Assembly: GCA_965153455.1 (NCBI GenBank)
Contig: OZ234497.1
Location: 11,842,001 to 11,906,000 of the forward strand
Origin: Sphagnum compactum
Taxonomy: Eukaryota > Bryophyta > Sphagnopsida > Sphagnales
Length of the DNA stretch: 64,000 nucleotides
Direction: 5' to 3'
The translations under genes and the position numbers were made by a program. A model generated the notes under the pieces. That model worked only from the letters and a program-made list of their open reading frames with translations, ran no database searches and was not told where the DNA came from. Within the stretch, counting starts at the first letter, position 1; the number at the start of each line of letters is the position of its first letter. This document shows positions 41,501 to 55,800 of the stretch, piece by piece.

Positions 41501-44500
41501 TATCCCTTATGTTGTAGCATGTTCCAAATTTCACTTCATTTAGATTTATATTGCAAAGTGAAGGACAAATTGCAACCTTCCAAAAAATTAAAACATTGGT
41601 TATAGTGGTTATTAGAGTTTCCCTTCTTAGCAAAAGGTACTAAAATTGGGTAAAAACTATCTTCAAATGTTGATTAATAGAATATTGGGAATGGGGATCC
41701 ATTACTGATCAGAAAAGTTTAATCGTAATCCCAACAAAGTTGTTACATTTGAAGAATGAGTTGCAATTGGTGGTAAACTGAGTTTCATCATGTCTTTCCT
41801 TTTTCCTCGACTGCTGCTACCTATATTTTCACTGCTCCTACGTGTACAACTACTACAATTAGTCTGGAACCGTGTGCATTAAATGCTGAGTTTAGCATTT
41901 CATACTGAGATTTAATAAAATTTCCTTACTTTGCAAATACCACTGAAAAAGGGGATAGGGGTGAAAGCAGGCCGAAAGACAGAGTGGTCAGGGGTGACTT
42001 TACACAGATAACTCTATAAACTTTAAAATGATTTGTAAATGTCATTGTTGAGTTAGAAGATTAACCCTAAATATGACATTACACAAATCTAGTTTTACAA
42101 TGTTGTTATGGGCACCAATTCGATATGAAATGTGACAAAACAAAGGTGTATGTATTATGGAGATTATTGAATGCAGTGGTTCATATCTTCAAATGTGTTA
42201 ATCACATGTTTGTTTCAAGGCATAAGCACAAAATGTTCTATATTTTTCAACAGTGGCCGCAAAAGGTAGAATAATGGTTTGAGATTCTCCTTCTAAGGGA
42301 AGAAATTATGTGTTTGCCTCCAACCCACAATGGAAAGTACTTCTACATTTCAATAATAATAATAATAGAATTGAAAAACTTGTCATCCTAGTGCAAAAAT
42401 TTAGATTTTACCCCCAATCATCATTTTAAAATATTTTGATTTCTAGGCATTTATGTAAATTTATCTTCTTTTTGCAAAACTTGAAAGTTCATTTCTTTTA
42501 TGGCTTTCATTATCATATTTGACCAAATAAAATGATGTATACCTCACCCTATAAATTGGTTAATTATAGACATAAAAGGGCCATGAATTTGATTAGTACA
42601 ATAACGAAACAAAAAGTGATTCACAATACTATATATCCTTGGAACCCTTTTTGTTTGTTTTTGGCATACTAGCCTAAATGGTTGGGACTCATGGAGGCAA
42701 GGGGGTTGAGAAATTTTGCTCCTAAGCCATTCTAGACCTTTTAAAACCAACTCCAGTATAGTCAATATATATTATATTTTACACATGCTATTAAATTCTT
42801 ATATTAATAAATTATTATTACTATTATGATTATTATTATTTAATTATAATGTTCCTAAATAAAAATAATGTCCATGGCACATGGTGCCAAACCTTATATA
42901 TGAAAATATTTGCTCTAAAAATGATTATCGCACCCATCATACACAATAATTCATGTAATTCTTTTTAAATGTGACAATGTGATTGAAAACATTCCAATAC
43001 ACATGTCATGACGAGTCCTTCTTCTTCTTCTTCTTTTTGATTGAAAATTTGCACAAATGTAAAAAAAAGAAACATGAAAAGAGAATATTTGATCACTTTT
43101 TTAAAAAGAAAAAAGGTCATTAAATTTGCAACAAAATAAAACAAATGTTACAACATTTCCCTATTGGTTTTGGTTTGGTAACAAATTTTTAAATGTTTAA
43201 ATAAGTTCCTAGAACATGTCATCATTTAATGTGAAATCCCTTTAGGGTTCCTCATAACTAACTATGAGGATGTAAAAAAAATGAGGAAAAAAAAATCATG
43301 AATTTTGTTCTTTTACAACAACATGATGTAGATTAAAATAGATTTATAAAAAAAAATTCCCCTATCTATGAACAATTTATCATAAATATCAAATTGTTGA
43401 CATTAAATTAATGGCAGGGCCATTGTGTAATAACACACCTTGTTTTATTTTAGATTTGTCTACCTTCCCTAATTTTGTAATTCTTCTTTTTCTCTCCACT
43501 TTTAGCTGACTTTTTCTCAATGGGTTTTTGAAATTTTTTGAGTAGGGCAAATTAGTACCTTGCCACCTACCTATAAAGCATAATAATTGCCTATTATGCT
43601 TTTAAAAGGCCATGGGTTATATTCCTACTAAGTAGAGGTTTTCAAAACCAAGGATGTGTACTTTGCCAATTAAGGATTAAGAATTTTGGCTATTGACATT
43701 TGAAAAAAAAAATCACTTTCCTTTGGAAGAATTTCAATTTCAAAATGTGATCCTATACAAAAGGTATTTGAATGCTTATTTTAATTTCCTTAAGGTTTCA
43801 CCCTAGGTTTGCACATGAGTCTCAATTTTTGATGAATGGTCTAGAGTTAATCTTATTTTTTAATCTTAATCTTAAACCCTATATCTTAAACTTCAGTAGA
43901 ATTGGGTTGATTGTCATAAGCAATAAATTTCTTGATAATTAGTGTTGAGTCATTATGACTAATTACAAGATTAATGAGATGTAAACAATTGCTCCCCTAC
44001 TTTGGAAACAGTTTATGGGCAAGTTTTTTGCGGGCTTGGCACAATGTGGTGCATGGGCATGTTTCGACGAGTTCAATCGAATTGACATTGAGGTTTTGTC
44101 GGTGGTTGCTCAACAACTACTAACGATCCAAAATGCATTGAAAGCGGGTTTGACGTGTTTTAATTTTGAGGGTAGAGAAATTAAACTACTCCCCACTTGC
44201 GGTGTTTTTATTACGATGAACCCCGGGTATGCGGGGCGGACGGAGCTTCCCGACAATTTGAAAGTGCTTTTTCGTCCGGTTTCGATGATGATTCCCGATT
44301 ACGCTTTGGTCGCGGAAGTCATGTTATTTTCAGAAGGTGATTGATTCTCTTGACCCCAATATCTAAATTGCATATACATTAACAACTATATAAGACCTTA
44401 TTACATTACTTCATGACAATTACACTACCTCCCATTACTAGACTTGGACATGGTCTGTATTGAACATTTTTATTGAAGTGGTTCCATTGCATGATGACTA

Positions 44501-47500
44501 TTAAGGGGGAAATTTGTGAGATCATGAAATAGTTGTTGGTTTTTATGGCCACACAACTTTTTTTTAAAAAGGGATAAATATAATTGCCCATAGGTCAAAA
44601 AAAATATTTGGCTAACTTTGGTTAGAACATAATGATTTTTCTAATCTATAGATGCACTTGTCTCCCCCCTACTCGTTCTATTTTCATGTGAATATGCTAA
44701 CTTATTTACCCATATCATTTCTAGACCCATAATTTCCTTGAGTTTGATAATGATTATGACTTTTTTTTTGGTTCATTGCCAATAAACTCTAAAGGGCTTT
44801 CTCGATTATGACCCCATTTTGGTAATGTGACATATTGAGAAACCGACCTCAAAGTTAAAACATGGATAAAATTAATCTTTACGTTTTTGGCAATAGCAAT
44901 TTAAATGTATTAGGGTGTTCTCATTGTAACTTAAGTTTTGCTCAAACAATTTTTGTCTCCATACTTACATATCATTTCATGGTATGATTTGGCCATTCAT
45001 TACCATAGTACCTTGGCCATTTCAACACATGTCCATCAAATAATTAATTAATTTTGAAATTTTCATTTCAACACATAGAATATTCCTAAATATTCAGTAT
45101 TTTTCTTCACAATATTTTTTGATTTTGAAGAAATAATTTGTGAAATTTTCAACATTTCTGAAAATAATATAATTAGTGTCAAATTGGCCAAGGTACTAGG
45201 GTACTTCAAGGTTTTAATACATTGGTTGGTCTTGAGCTCAACTCCATCCTTTTTTGCAAGTCCATAATGCAAAGATTAATAAATTCAAAAGAATCCCTCT
45301 TGTTTCATGCATTGTTACATCTTCTATGGTGGATTTTAATAAGACATATTATGGAAACAACACGTAATCATCATAATTCTAGTATATTATATAGATCCTT
45401 TGATATAATAGATAAAATATGTATTCTAATTGACATATCCCTCAACTTTCAAAATGCATTGCGGATAATTTCCCAATTTGACAACAATATGATTTTTGAA
45501 ACCAAGGATGCATTCCCAAGTAGCTTGAACTGCCAGGACAAGGGGCCAAAAATGTAGGGGTGACAAGGGCAAGTCAAGTTGTTTCACATATAACTTTCAT
45601 TCACATCAATTGCACATAACATGAAAAAGGGTGTTTAGTGCAATTTGGACCAAAACTAGGTTTGAGACTCATCATAGTTTCACATGGATTTCACCATGAT
45701 TTGAATATTTAGTCACGACATTATTTAGATTGTAATATAGGAGTTATAGATAATATAGATTACATTGAAATGGAAAAATTTCTAGGATTCCCAAACTCTT
45801 ATCCAAAAACCTCATAACTCCAAAGAAATCATTTAAACAAACAAAAGTTCAAGACCATTTTCTTGTAGATCGGAAAACCCTTCATATGAGCTTTTTCAAT
45901 CAAACATGATTTGGCTTTCCAAAGTGTGCCAAGTCTTCAAAAGGTTCTAAAGCTCAAGAAATGACCTTATTTTGGGAACGAGTGGCACCTTTTCTTATAG
46001 CCTTTTTTAAGCTCTTTCAAATCAATGAAAATTTGGTCAATTTGAAGAAGATTTCATCCCTCAAATCCTAATTTGGCCACTCAACACTCTTGACAAGTCC
46101 CATTTCCAAAAGTGAATTTCTTGTTGGGAGTGATATGACTCTTCATTTATTTCACCAAATCTAAAAGTTGCTAAGCTAAAAACCTTGATGTTAACATGGC
46201 CTATTGATCATGGATTGGACCAACAATTGCTTTGCATTGCAAATGTGATGTCAACCAATTGCACTCTTAGCTCTTGATGTTTAAAAACAACATAATTATG
46301 GAATAATTGGTGATCATTGTGTTTTTAAATACATAAAATAATTTTCAAAGAAGTTTACCTTTTGTGGAATATGGTTTTGGTGAATTAACATTGTAATTAC
46401 TCTAGTTGCAAATGGTCACAAATGTTTTCATGTTACTTATTGGAATTGATTGTGCAAAAGCATACATGATGAAAGGGAATTTCATTGTGAATAATCCACA
46501 TTGCGTCTTATACAACCAAAATTGTACGTTCCATCATATTTCTAATATTGAATAGAATTCCACATCAATCATGGTCGTCACTTAAAACATTACCCAAAGT
46601 TAATTGTTGAAATTTTACCATGGCTCATAAATTGCATAATTTTCATAAAATAACCCTTAATCAAGACATTTTCTGGTCAACTATTTCCAATATATGATTG
46701 AAATGAATTTAAATAAATTCAACATTTATGAAATGTTTTTGAGATTCGATTCTTTTTTCCTTCCTTCAAAAAGTCTCACAATAAGCAATGCACTAGACAC
46801 GAAAATTCAAGTATGTAGAGTGTCAAATGGTCTATTTGAACTAAAATTGGCACAAGGACTATGAATGCCCCTTTGGGAAAAACAAAGGCATTCATGAAAT
46901 CGGACTAGTATGGTTTCAAGGTCTAAAAAGATTAAGTACATTCAATTTAACTCAAATTAAATGCAGCCCATTGTGAGTGCATTAGTCAAAGGGTGGTGAA
47001 AGATTGATTCAATGGTTGAACTTCAAGATGAATATGAATTGTGATTCTTAGCTTAGTGGGGAATTGTACAAGAGCTTAACAAGCCTTCCAAGCTCTCATA
47101 GACAAAAATGATTATGTCACGTGTTTTGATGCTTAAGGCAAATTTCCAATTGAGTCTTAAAGCATATAATTATCATACACATATCATAAATAATTGGTGA
47201 TTTAACAAAGCAAAGTTGTTTTCAACTCATTGACATTAGTTGAAAGGGGCAAAGACCTAATTAGTCATGGGAGTTCAGCTTTTTTCTTGGAAGGCAAATA
47301 GTAAGTTAGTACAAGATTTGATTTGAATTTCATGTTCTAGGAATGTGAAAGCATGTGGGAAAAATCAATAAATGGTTGTTATGTTGCAATTTGTGTACAA
47401 AATCACGACCATGAACTTAATGTGATGAGATGTATGTTTGTGGCTTTTTTCAGGGTTTGCAAATGCAAAACCGCTATCTCGAAAAATGGTGAAGCTTTAC

Positions 47501-50500
47501 AAGTTATCAAGTGAACAATTGAGCCAACAAGATCATTATGATTTTGGCATGCGAGCGGTGAAATCGGTTCTTGTCATGGCTGGTTCATTGAAAAGAGCCA
47601 ACCCCACCCTTGTTGAAGACGTGGTGCTCATCCGTGCATTCAAGGATAGCAACCTTCCTAAGTTCCTAGTCCAAGATGTCGAACTTTTCATGGCTATCAT
47701 AGGTGACCTTTTCCCAGGTATTTTTTCAAAAGAAAAAACAATGTTCATGATTCCAAGTTGTGTATTTCAAACCTTTTTCTTCATTTACATGGTAACCAAT
47801 TTGAAAATATTATTATTTTTTAATATGAAGCTTGATTTGTGGGATCAAGCTCTCAATCCCAATAGGCATGGTGTGCTTTGTAGAAGGGGTATTAGCTGAG
47901 GCAAAAAAAAGAAGGGTGGCAGCCATGTCTAGGAATGATTTTCTAGACTATGAACCAATTTGAGAATTGGTCCATTACCCAAAACTTGTCAATATTGGTT
48001 TGAGTTCACCCAACCTGACAAGTGGTTGAACCAAGGATTATTTTTTCAAGTTTTTGATATAAAAACTTGGCAAAATTTTCCAAACATTTAGCAAAAAGAG
48101 CTGAATATACACTAGAAAGGAAAAAAAAGCTTCCAAAAAGCCTCCTATGTTTCAGTCAAAAATGACAAATTTTGTTGTAAAAAAGCATTAGGTTGCACAA
48201 GTTCATTTCACATGTTAGATGTGGTCTAGTAAAACCAACCCAACTATAATCAGGTCAAGTTAGGTCTTAAAAGCTATGTGGATAGGAGGTACCTTCCTTG
48301 TGGTGAATCTCAAAGGGAAATTTGGCAACTATGTCCCCATTATGGAAGTGAAAAATGATCGCCTCGTGACATAATACCTTGAAATTTAAGTGTCACACTT
48401 AATCAACAATAAAAAAATGGTAATGGTAGGCGTCGTGATACCGAGGCAAGACTTTGGGGAGCTCCAAAATGCGGTAGAGTCGTCTTTGCTAGATGTCGGG
48501 CTACAACCAGTTCCAACATATGTAATCAAAGTGATCCAACTCTTTGAGACCATGAATGTGCGGTTTGGCGTCATGACGGTCGGGCCGACCGGTGGCGGAA
48601 AAACTTGTTGTTACCAAATTCTTAAAGCGTCAATGACGCGCCTTCGAGTTGTGGGACACCCGAACCAAGCCTTCCAAGTAACACATTCATTTGTTTTGAA
48701 CCCCAAGTGCATCAAAATGGGGGAGTTGTATGGTGAATACAATCTCTTGACGAATGAGTGGACGGATGGACTTGGGAGTACCATCATTCGTCGATGTGTC
48801 GCCGACACCACTATGGACCGAAAATGGGTGGTTTTTGATGGACCTGTGGATGCAATTTGGATTGAGAATATGAATACGGTCTTGGATGATAATTGTGTGC
48901 TTTGTTTGCCGAACGGTGAGAGGATTAAACTAAATCCAAATACGATGCGGATGTTGTTTGAGGTTCAAGATTTAGCCGTGGCATCGCCAGCAACGGTGAG
49001 TCGATGTGGGATGGTGTATGTGCCGTCGGATGAACTCGGGTGGCGACCCTATGTCAAATCTTGGCTGCAAAGATTTCCCAAGGAAATTGATATAATTATT
49101 TCAAATGAGGTTCTTTATATACCTCATAACTAGTGATTTTTGGGGGGGACAAATTTTGTCATTTTTTTATACCCAAACATTTTGTGAAATTTTTGCTGAA
49201 TAAATGTGTATTTCTTGTGTAAATTCAACTAAATTTGCTACTTTTTGGAGGAAATAGTTGCCAAATTTGCAATGCCGCAAAATTTGAAAAAGAAAACCCT
49301 AGTCAAAACCTTAAGAAAAATAGAAATAATATGAGCCAAAGACAAATGTTGCTCCTTGCAAAGAGGAACATAACAAGGGGTGTGTCACAGTGGCCTTGCC
49401 ATTTACATTAAAAAGTATCTTAAGGCACAAGAAGAATTTTGGAGACTCAAATATTTCACCATGCAAAAAAAATTATCTTCAAAAGAATCCTCTAAATAAA
49501 AAATCCAAAATCCTTCAAGATATTATTATAACTCTATTATATAACTAATCTCAAGTTTCAACACAAGCCAAAATATCATCTTTAAAAAATTCTCATATAA
49601 AAATAGACCTATTATTATTACTACCAAGGGGCCTATAAAAATCCCTTAAGCTACTATACTCTATTATAATGAATCTAAACACAAATATCCTTTTTTGCCT
49701 TGGTAGGCAAGGCCAACAAAAAACTTGTAATGTCATACATGTTTTGACCTGTTCATATCATAATTTTAGAACCCAATACATTGAACAATTATTTTTTAAT
49801 TGGGACAAGCACCACTCAAGCATACACTACTACATCATCACAATTTTTTTCCATGTGAATTTCTCCCATTTAAAGGTTGGGTACAAGTGGGGCACAAGTA
49901 ACACCTATATATATTGTCTTTTTTCCTTTCGATGCAAAATTAGGTGGCACAACACATATATATGTTGTACGACACGTATGTGGACGTCGGGCTCAAATTT
50001 TTAAGAAGGCAATGCCGAGAAAACATTCTATCCGTGGACATAAATTTAGTCACGTCGTTGTGCTTCTTTTACCAAGCGCTCCTTCAACCATCGAGACTAA
50101 TCAACCTTGCGGGCGAGTTTAATGAGCTTGTACAAGCCTCACTTAATCGCATTTTTGCATTTTCTTTCGTATGGTCGATCGGTGGAAATATCGATCACAA
50201 CAGCATCGAAAAGTTTGACCAATTTTTCCGCACCGAGTTGGAGACGGTTGCCGCCTATCCGGGATCAGATACGGTGTACGATTATTTTGTCAATACAAAA
50301 GAACAAGTGAGTGTCAAAATTGCCGTCAAATTGTAGCAATCGCCAATTGATTAACTTCACCCCTTCAATATTAAACCATATATATATATATATGTTAAAT
50401 TTTAAATATTTTTTGCATATCAAATTTGTAATGCAACATGAAAAAGGTATTATTATGTATTTTGCATGATATTATTTAAATACCTAAGAAATATTTGAAA

Positions 50501-52835
50501 GGAAAAATAATTCAATTTGTACATTTATTCGATGTTCAATTTGTAATGTAAACTTTGGGGAAAGTTTTTTAGTGATGGGTACTTTGGGATGTCATCCAAA
50601 TATGCACTATCCGTATATATGTAGGCACTTTCACCGTGGGAGGAGGTTGTTCCGCCCTTTGTTTACAAGCCGGGCTCTCCGTTTTTCGCTCTCATCGTGC
50701 CAACACTCGACTCCACAAGGTTGAGTTTTCTAATGGAGATCAACCTTGAGGTCATGAAACCCGTGCTATTCTCGGGTGTATCCGGGGTTGGGAAGTCGGC
50801 AATTGTGTTGGACCTCATTGATCGAATCCGCGAAACCAAAAATTATATGTCTATAGTGCTGAATTTCAGTGCCCAAACAACTGCAATTGGAACTCAAGTA
50901 CCACCCTTTTACTCGCCTCCAACTCACTTAGTTTTGTTTGGTTAAACTTCCCCAAGAGCCTAAATATTGCATGAGGTAGTGGAAAATGAGTGAGGCATCT
51001 AGGAAGAAATGGCTATTGTATTTTAATTTTTCCAAAAAACAAATTGTGACTTTTTCAACCCAAAAAAAACTGGGATTTTATTTTTCTAGTGTACATTCAA
51101 CTAGTTTTTCTAATTTTGCTAATTTTTTTGTAAAAAGATTAACAGATTTTCAATATTACAATTGAAAAGAAAAACCTCGGAGATGACACTACCTTCATCA
51201 TAAACAATTAGAGTATGAATATTCTTGCATTAAAAGATTTTTAAAAAAATCACTTATTGACTTGAATGACATTAGCTTATAGTTGGCATTCATTTTTCCC
51301 ACCTCACATGTTAATATGTCAAGCAAACTATACACCTAAAATATTTGATACAAATATTCACTCTAAGTTATCCTTGGATTAGAGATTGTAATTTTGAATT
51401 AAAGTAACACCACCTTTTGTTTGATCTAACCTTAGATGTGTGCTTGATTAACATGTAGGAAGCTATTGAAGGGAAATTGGAAAAGAAACGGAAAACGAGG
51501 TTTGGTGCTCCTTTTGGGAAAAAAATTATATGTTTTGTGGATGATGTGAACATGCCTCAGCGCGAAAAATATTTTGCTCAACCACCCATAGAGTTGCTTC
51601 GTCAATTTCTAGATTTTCGAGGCTTTTACGACCGTCAACTCTTGTTTTGGAAAGATGTTGAGGACATGACAATTGTGTCCGCATGTGCTCCACCGGGTGG
51701 GGGGCGAAATGAGGTAGCTAACAAAACCCTAGAGAGTAGTACGTACATCAACCCCCTCACCAAATAACATTAAGGTTAAAAGTGGTGGTGTCTCATTAGG
51801 TCCTTTCATCACCTCTTTGGTTGTGTGTAAAGCATTTGGAGAAAATTCTTAGTGTCATTTGGAATAGAGAGTTTTTTTGGTCAATTTTGTGATGTAGTTA
51901 CCCTTGCCTTTAGATACCATCCATAGGATGTTTAGTCAAATTTAGTTACTAATGAGATATGCAAGGAAAAGACTTTACATATCCTTTTATATTTATGTTT
52001 AATCCATAGGAAAAAATTGTGAAAATTTTCAAAATAAAAATTTGATGATTGGAAACCCCAAAAATAAACTTCATTTTCACATTTAAAAATTTTAAATTTT
52101 AGTTTTTAAAGTTTGTTTGCTAGTAAGACAAAAGCTAATTTGAAAGGCACCTTGTATATGTGAAGATCCATACTAGAAAAGAGTAAGAATCTTACACTAA
52201 CTTGTAGGTGTAAGGTCCTCTCAATCTTATGGAGTATGTGTAAGAACACTTGCATCTATGCCTCATGATTTTACTTATAAGGAAGAAAAGTTGAAAACAT
52301 GAACTCTTTATCTAAACAACATGATGATTATTCAAATACAATCATAGTAGGTTTATAATTAATATATACTAGTGAAAATCACCTTCACAAGTAATTTATG
52401 CTTTAATGTTGCAAAAACTAAGTTAGTTTTGCCTGAGATCTTACTCAAAGTATATATTTTCAAACTTATGGTGTGCAACAAAAATCAAAATCAACCCACT
52501 ATCTCAAAAGCAACTGTGAGAAGGCCAATAAGCTTATATCCTCTTTCCACATACCTACCCCTTTTCCAAATTAGGGATTGCGATAAGTGTGTGCTTTTGG
52601 TTGGAAATTTAGGGAACAAAATAAATAACCATTGGGAACTTTGGTGGGAATATCAAATTCCAAGAAATCCAATCCTTGCCCCCTCACCCTCCCCTCCTTA
52701 TTGATTGGCCCATCACAAAATTGAGGGTGAAAAAAAATCTTGTGAAAGATATATGGTGCATGTGTCCATGAATGATGAAATAAAAATAAAAATATATTCA
52801 TTTATTTGTGCCATTCAAAAATTTAAAAATTCTAT

Positions 52836-52866
<31 letters not shown>

Positions 52867-55800
52867 AGTATATATGATGTGAGGCTTTACCATCAAAAGT
52901 ATATCTTTTGAAGAATGCAATTTCAAAATTATTTTATAATTTGACATCCTTATTAAACATCTATAAACATTGACATATGATTATATTTATGTACCAATTT
53001 AATTTCCAAGTACATAACAATGTATGTGTATTGAACTATCCAGGTAACACCTCGGTTTTTTCGACATTTCACAATGTTGTGTGTGCAACCTCCAACCGAC
53101 ATTAGTTTACGAACCATTTTCGGCGCAATTTTAGGTGGATTTTTGCAATTATTCCCAGCCGAATGTAAGCAAGTAGTGAAACCCATCGTAGATTGCAGCA
53201 TTGAAATTTATATGCGCATGAGTCAAGAGCTTCTTCCCACACCAACAAAATCACACTATACATTCAATCTCCGAGACGTTTCCAAAGTTTTTCAGGTTCG
53301 TACCAATGTGTCCACAATTCACATGTCATTTAAATGGCCATTTTGGAAATCACTAGATTAGTAGACATTTTCAAAACATAAAAAATCATCCATATCCAAT
53401 ACCACTTTAGGATTTAGGGTTTAGATTGGAGCTAGGCATAGTGGCTTTGCATGCAAGCATGTTATTAAACCTTGGGTAATTACATGGTTTTAGGGTATTC
53501 TTATGGTAAAGCCTATCGATTGTGGCACCAAAAAACAATTCCGTTCACTATGGATACATGAAGGAATGCGAGTGTTTCACGATCGGCTTATCAACCAAGA
53601 AGACAAGACATATTTCACAACCATTATGCACGAGCTTTTGAAACGAAGCTTCGAAGAGACGTCTAGCCACAAGGAAATTTTTGAAGACCAAGTCATAATG
53701 TTTGGTGATTATCTTCGACCTGGATATACTCTTGCCGATCGAAGATATGAACAGGTAAAATCGAGAAGAAGTCATGTATGTACATTATGCTTTGAATATT
53801 ATGCCTTTGAACTTCATGCCTTTTCTTCGTTTTGAATGCATGCTCGTCAAGATGATATAAGACCAAATGTTTGATCAACATGAAATTAAACGTGTTGTTT
53901 AATTGTTTAGGTCGTTGATTATAATAAGATTCCACAACTATTGAAGGATTACTTGGAGGATTACAACATGAGCACAACACAAGTGATGAGGCTCGTGTTC
54001 TTCAAAGATGCTATAGCCCATGTTTCGCGCATTGCTAGGATATTACGACAACCACGAGGAAATGCCATGTTAGTTGGAGTCGGGGGATCGGGAAAACAAA
54101 GCTTGACTCGATTTGCTTCTTTTATTGGGGAATACCAATGCTTCCAAATTGAGCTCACCAAGGGATATGGAAATTTTGAGTTTCGAGAGGATCTCAAAAG
54201 ATTGTATAAGATTGCAGGTCAAATTCAAATTTTGATATAAATTAAATAGATTAGGAACTAAAACAATGCCTCGGTGGGTTGCCATATAAGTCTTTTGGGG
54301 GGAGAGTGGGGGATGCTGGATTTTTATTGTTCCCATCAAGTTCCCAATAGCTCATTAGTTTCTCCCAAATTCTTTGCCCTAAGTTCTCCTCTTGAAAACC
54401 TTTATATCTAGCCCAAAGGAGGAGATTACAACATATCTATTTTGGGATTATACAAAGCTTGATTTTTTAAATTTAAAATTGTGATGGTAAAATCAAACAT
54501 GCCCATCCTTTTTTTCTTTTTTTAACTTTAACTTTGGGGGTTCCCACAACTAATTAATATGAGTAAAAATATACCACCATGTTAAGGTATCTCAACAAAA
54601 TCTTTGATCACTTCACAATGAGGGCTCACACATAAATGATTTCTGAATTTCCATGGGACAGCCTTTGGACGTGTTTTGAAGGCTCTTAGCATTTCCATGG
54701 TCATACTCCTTCACCATACCATAGCATAAAGGAGGCCTAATTTTATATTTTTAGAAATGTTGAAATTTTCATCCCAATTTTTTTTTTGAAATCACCAAAA
54801 ATTTGTGAAGGAAAATATTGGAATCTTCAAGAATTTTTTTCTTCAAATTAATAATTTGAAAATTAAATAATTATTGGACAAACATGTGTCAAAGATGCCA
54901 AGGCATTACATGAAATGACACATGTTGGAAATAATGTCAATAATAAGAGTCTTTGCCCATGTTGTGGGGGGTTGCAACTTTTAAACTAGCTACTACCACC
55001 TTCTTGAGACTGGTCTACTTATAGAGGCAAAAAAATTTCTAGAGCATTCCCATATTTCTTATATTCTATATATGGCGTGATTTTTATTGCATTAGTTGAA
55101 TGCATTTCCAAAACACAACTATTACATTGATAACATATTAATTTTTTTTTAAAAATTATATCCTTAGGGATGAAGCAAATTTTGGAGATAACACTCTTGT
55201 TGGAACAATTTTAGAGAAACATTTAACCATAAATCATTCAAAAGTTTTGAAAAAAATTAAAATTAAATAACCATTCAAACTACTATGTGAAAAATCATTG
55301 TTAAGCTTCAATTGTTAAATTGTTGAAAACGTTATGATAATGGTGTTTAGGAATATGAGTACAAACATATTTTGAGAGGGGTGCTTCTACAATGCAAGAG
55401 TCAAGTCTAGATAAAGTTAGCATGGCTAAAACCATTTGATAAAGGCAAAGTACTAAAGATTTTTATTTTTTTAATTTATAAAAAATTGCAATATTCCACC
55501 CTACTTTTCCGGAGTTAATTAGGCTTCCAAGTATAAGGTCTAAGCTCTTTGCAAAAACAAAATGTTGAGGTAGAAACAAAAGGATTTTATATTTTAGAGG
55601 AAAATGTTCAAACAAATCCTTCACAAACTTATTTATAAGATTTATTATGTAATTGAATTTTTTAAAATTTAAAAGTGCAGGTGTGAAAGGGCTATTGGTG
55701 ACATTTTTATTTGCCGATACCCAAATTGTGAATGAAGGATTTGTGGAAGACATCAACAACTTGTTGAATTCGGGAGAAGTTCCAGGTCTCTTTACATCGG

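Larger units (their letters stand above)
40482..44011 (+). other. intron 25 (3.5 kb), splits AAA1 between Walker A and Walker B
   Basis: Contains a tRNA-like SINE head (40791-40860), a diverged inverted copy of the TIR element (~41680-42013) and short CTT repeats near 43018-43036. No coding feature is seen. Confidence 0.65.
49110..49943 (+). other. intron 28 (0.8 kb), two repeat copies
   Basis: Nearly filled by a copy of the abundant AT-rich repeat (49140-49310) and a full copy of the 10-bp-TIR element (49391-49715). Confidence 0.75.

Noticed and set aside
48611-48811. Minus-strand open frame over the AAA2 exon.
   Set aside because: It lies antisense to a certain dynein exon; its openness follows from the coding strand's codon bias.
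53961-54339. Two minus-strand open frames overlapping the AAA4 P-loop exon.
   Set aside because: Shadows of exon 34; no protein-like motif.
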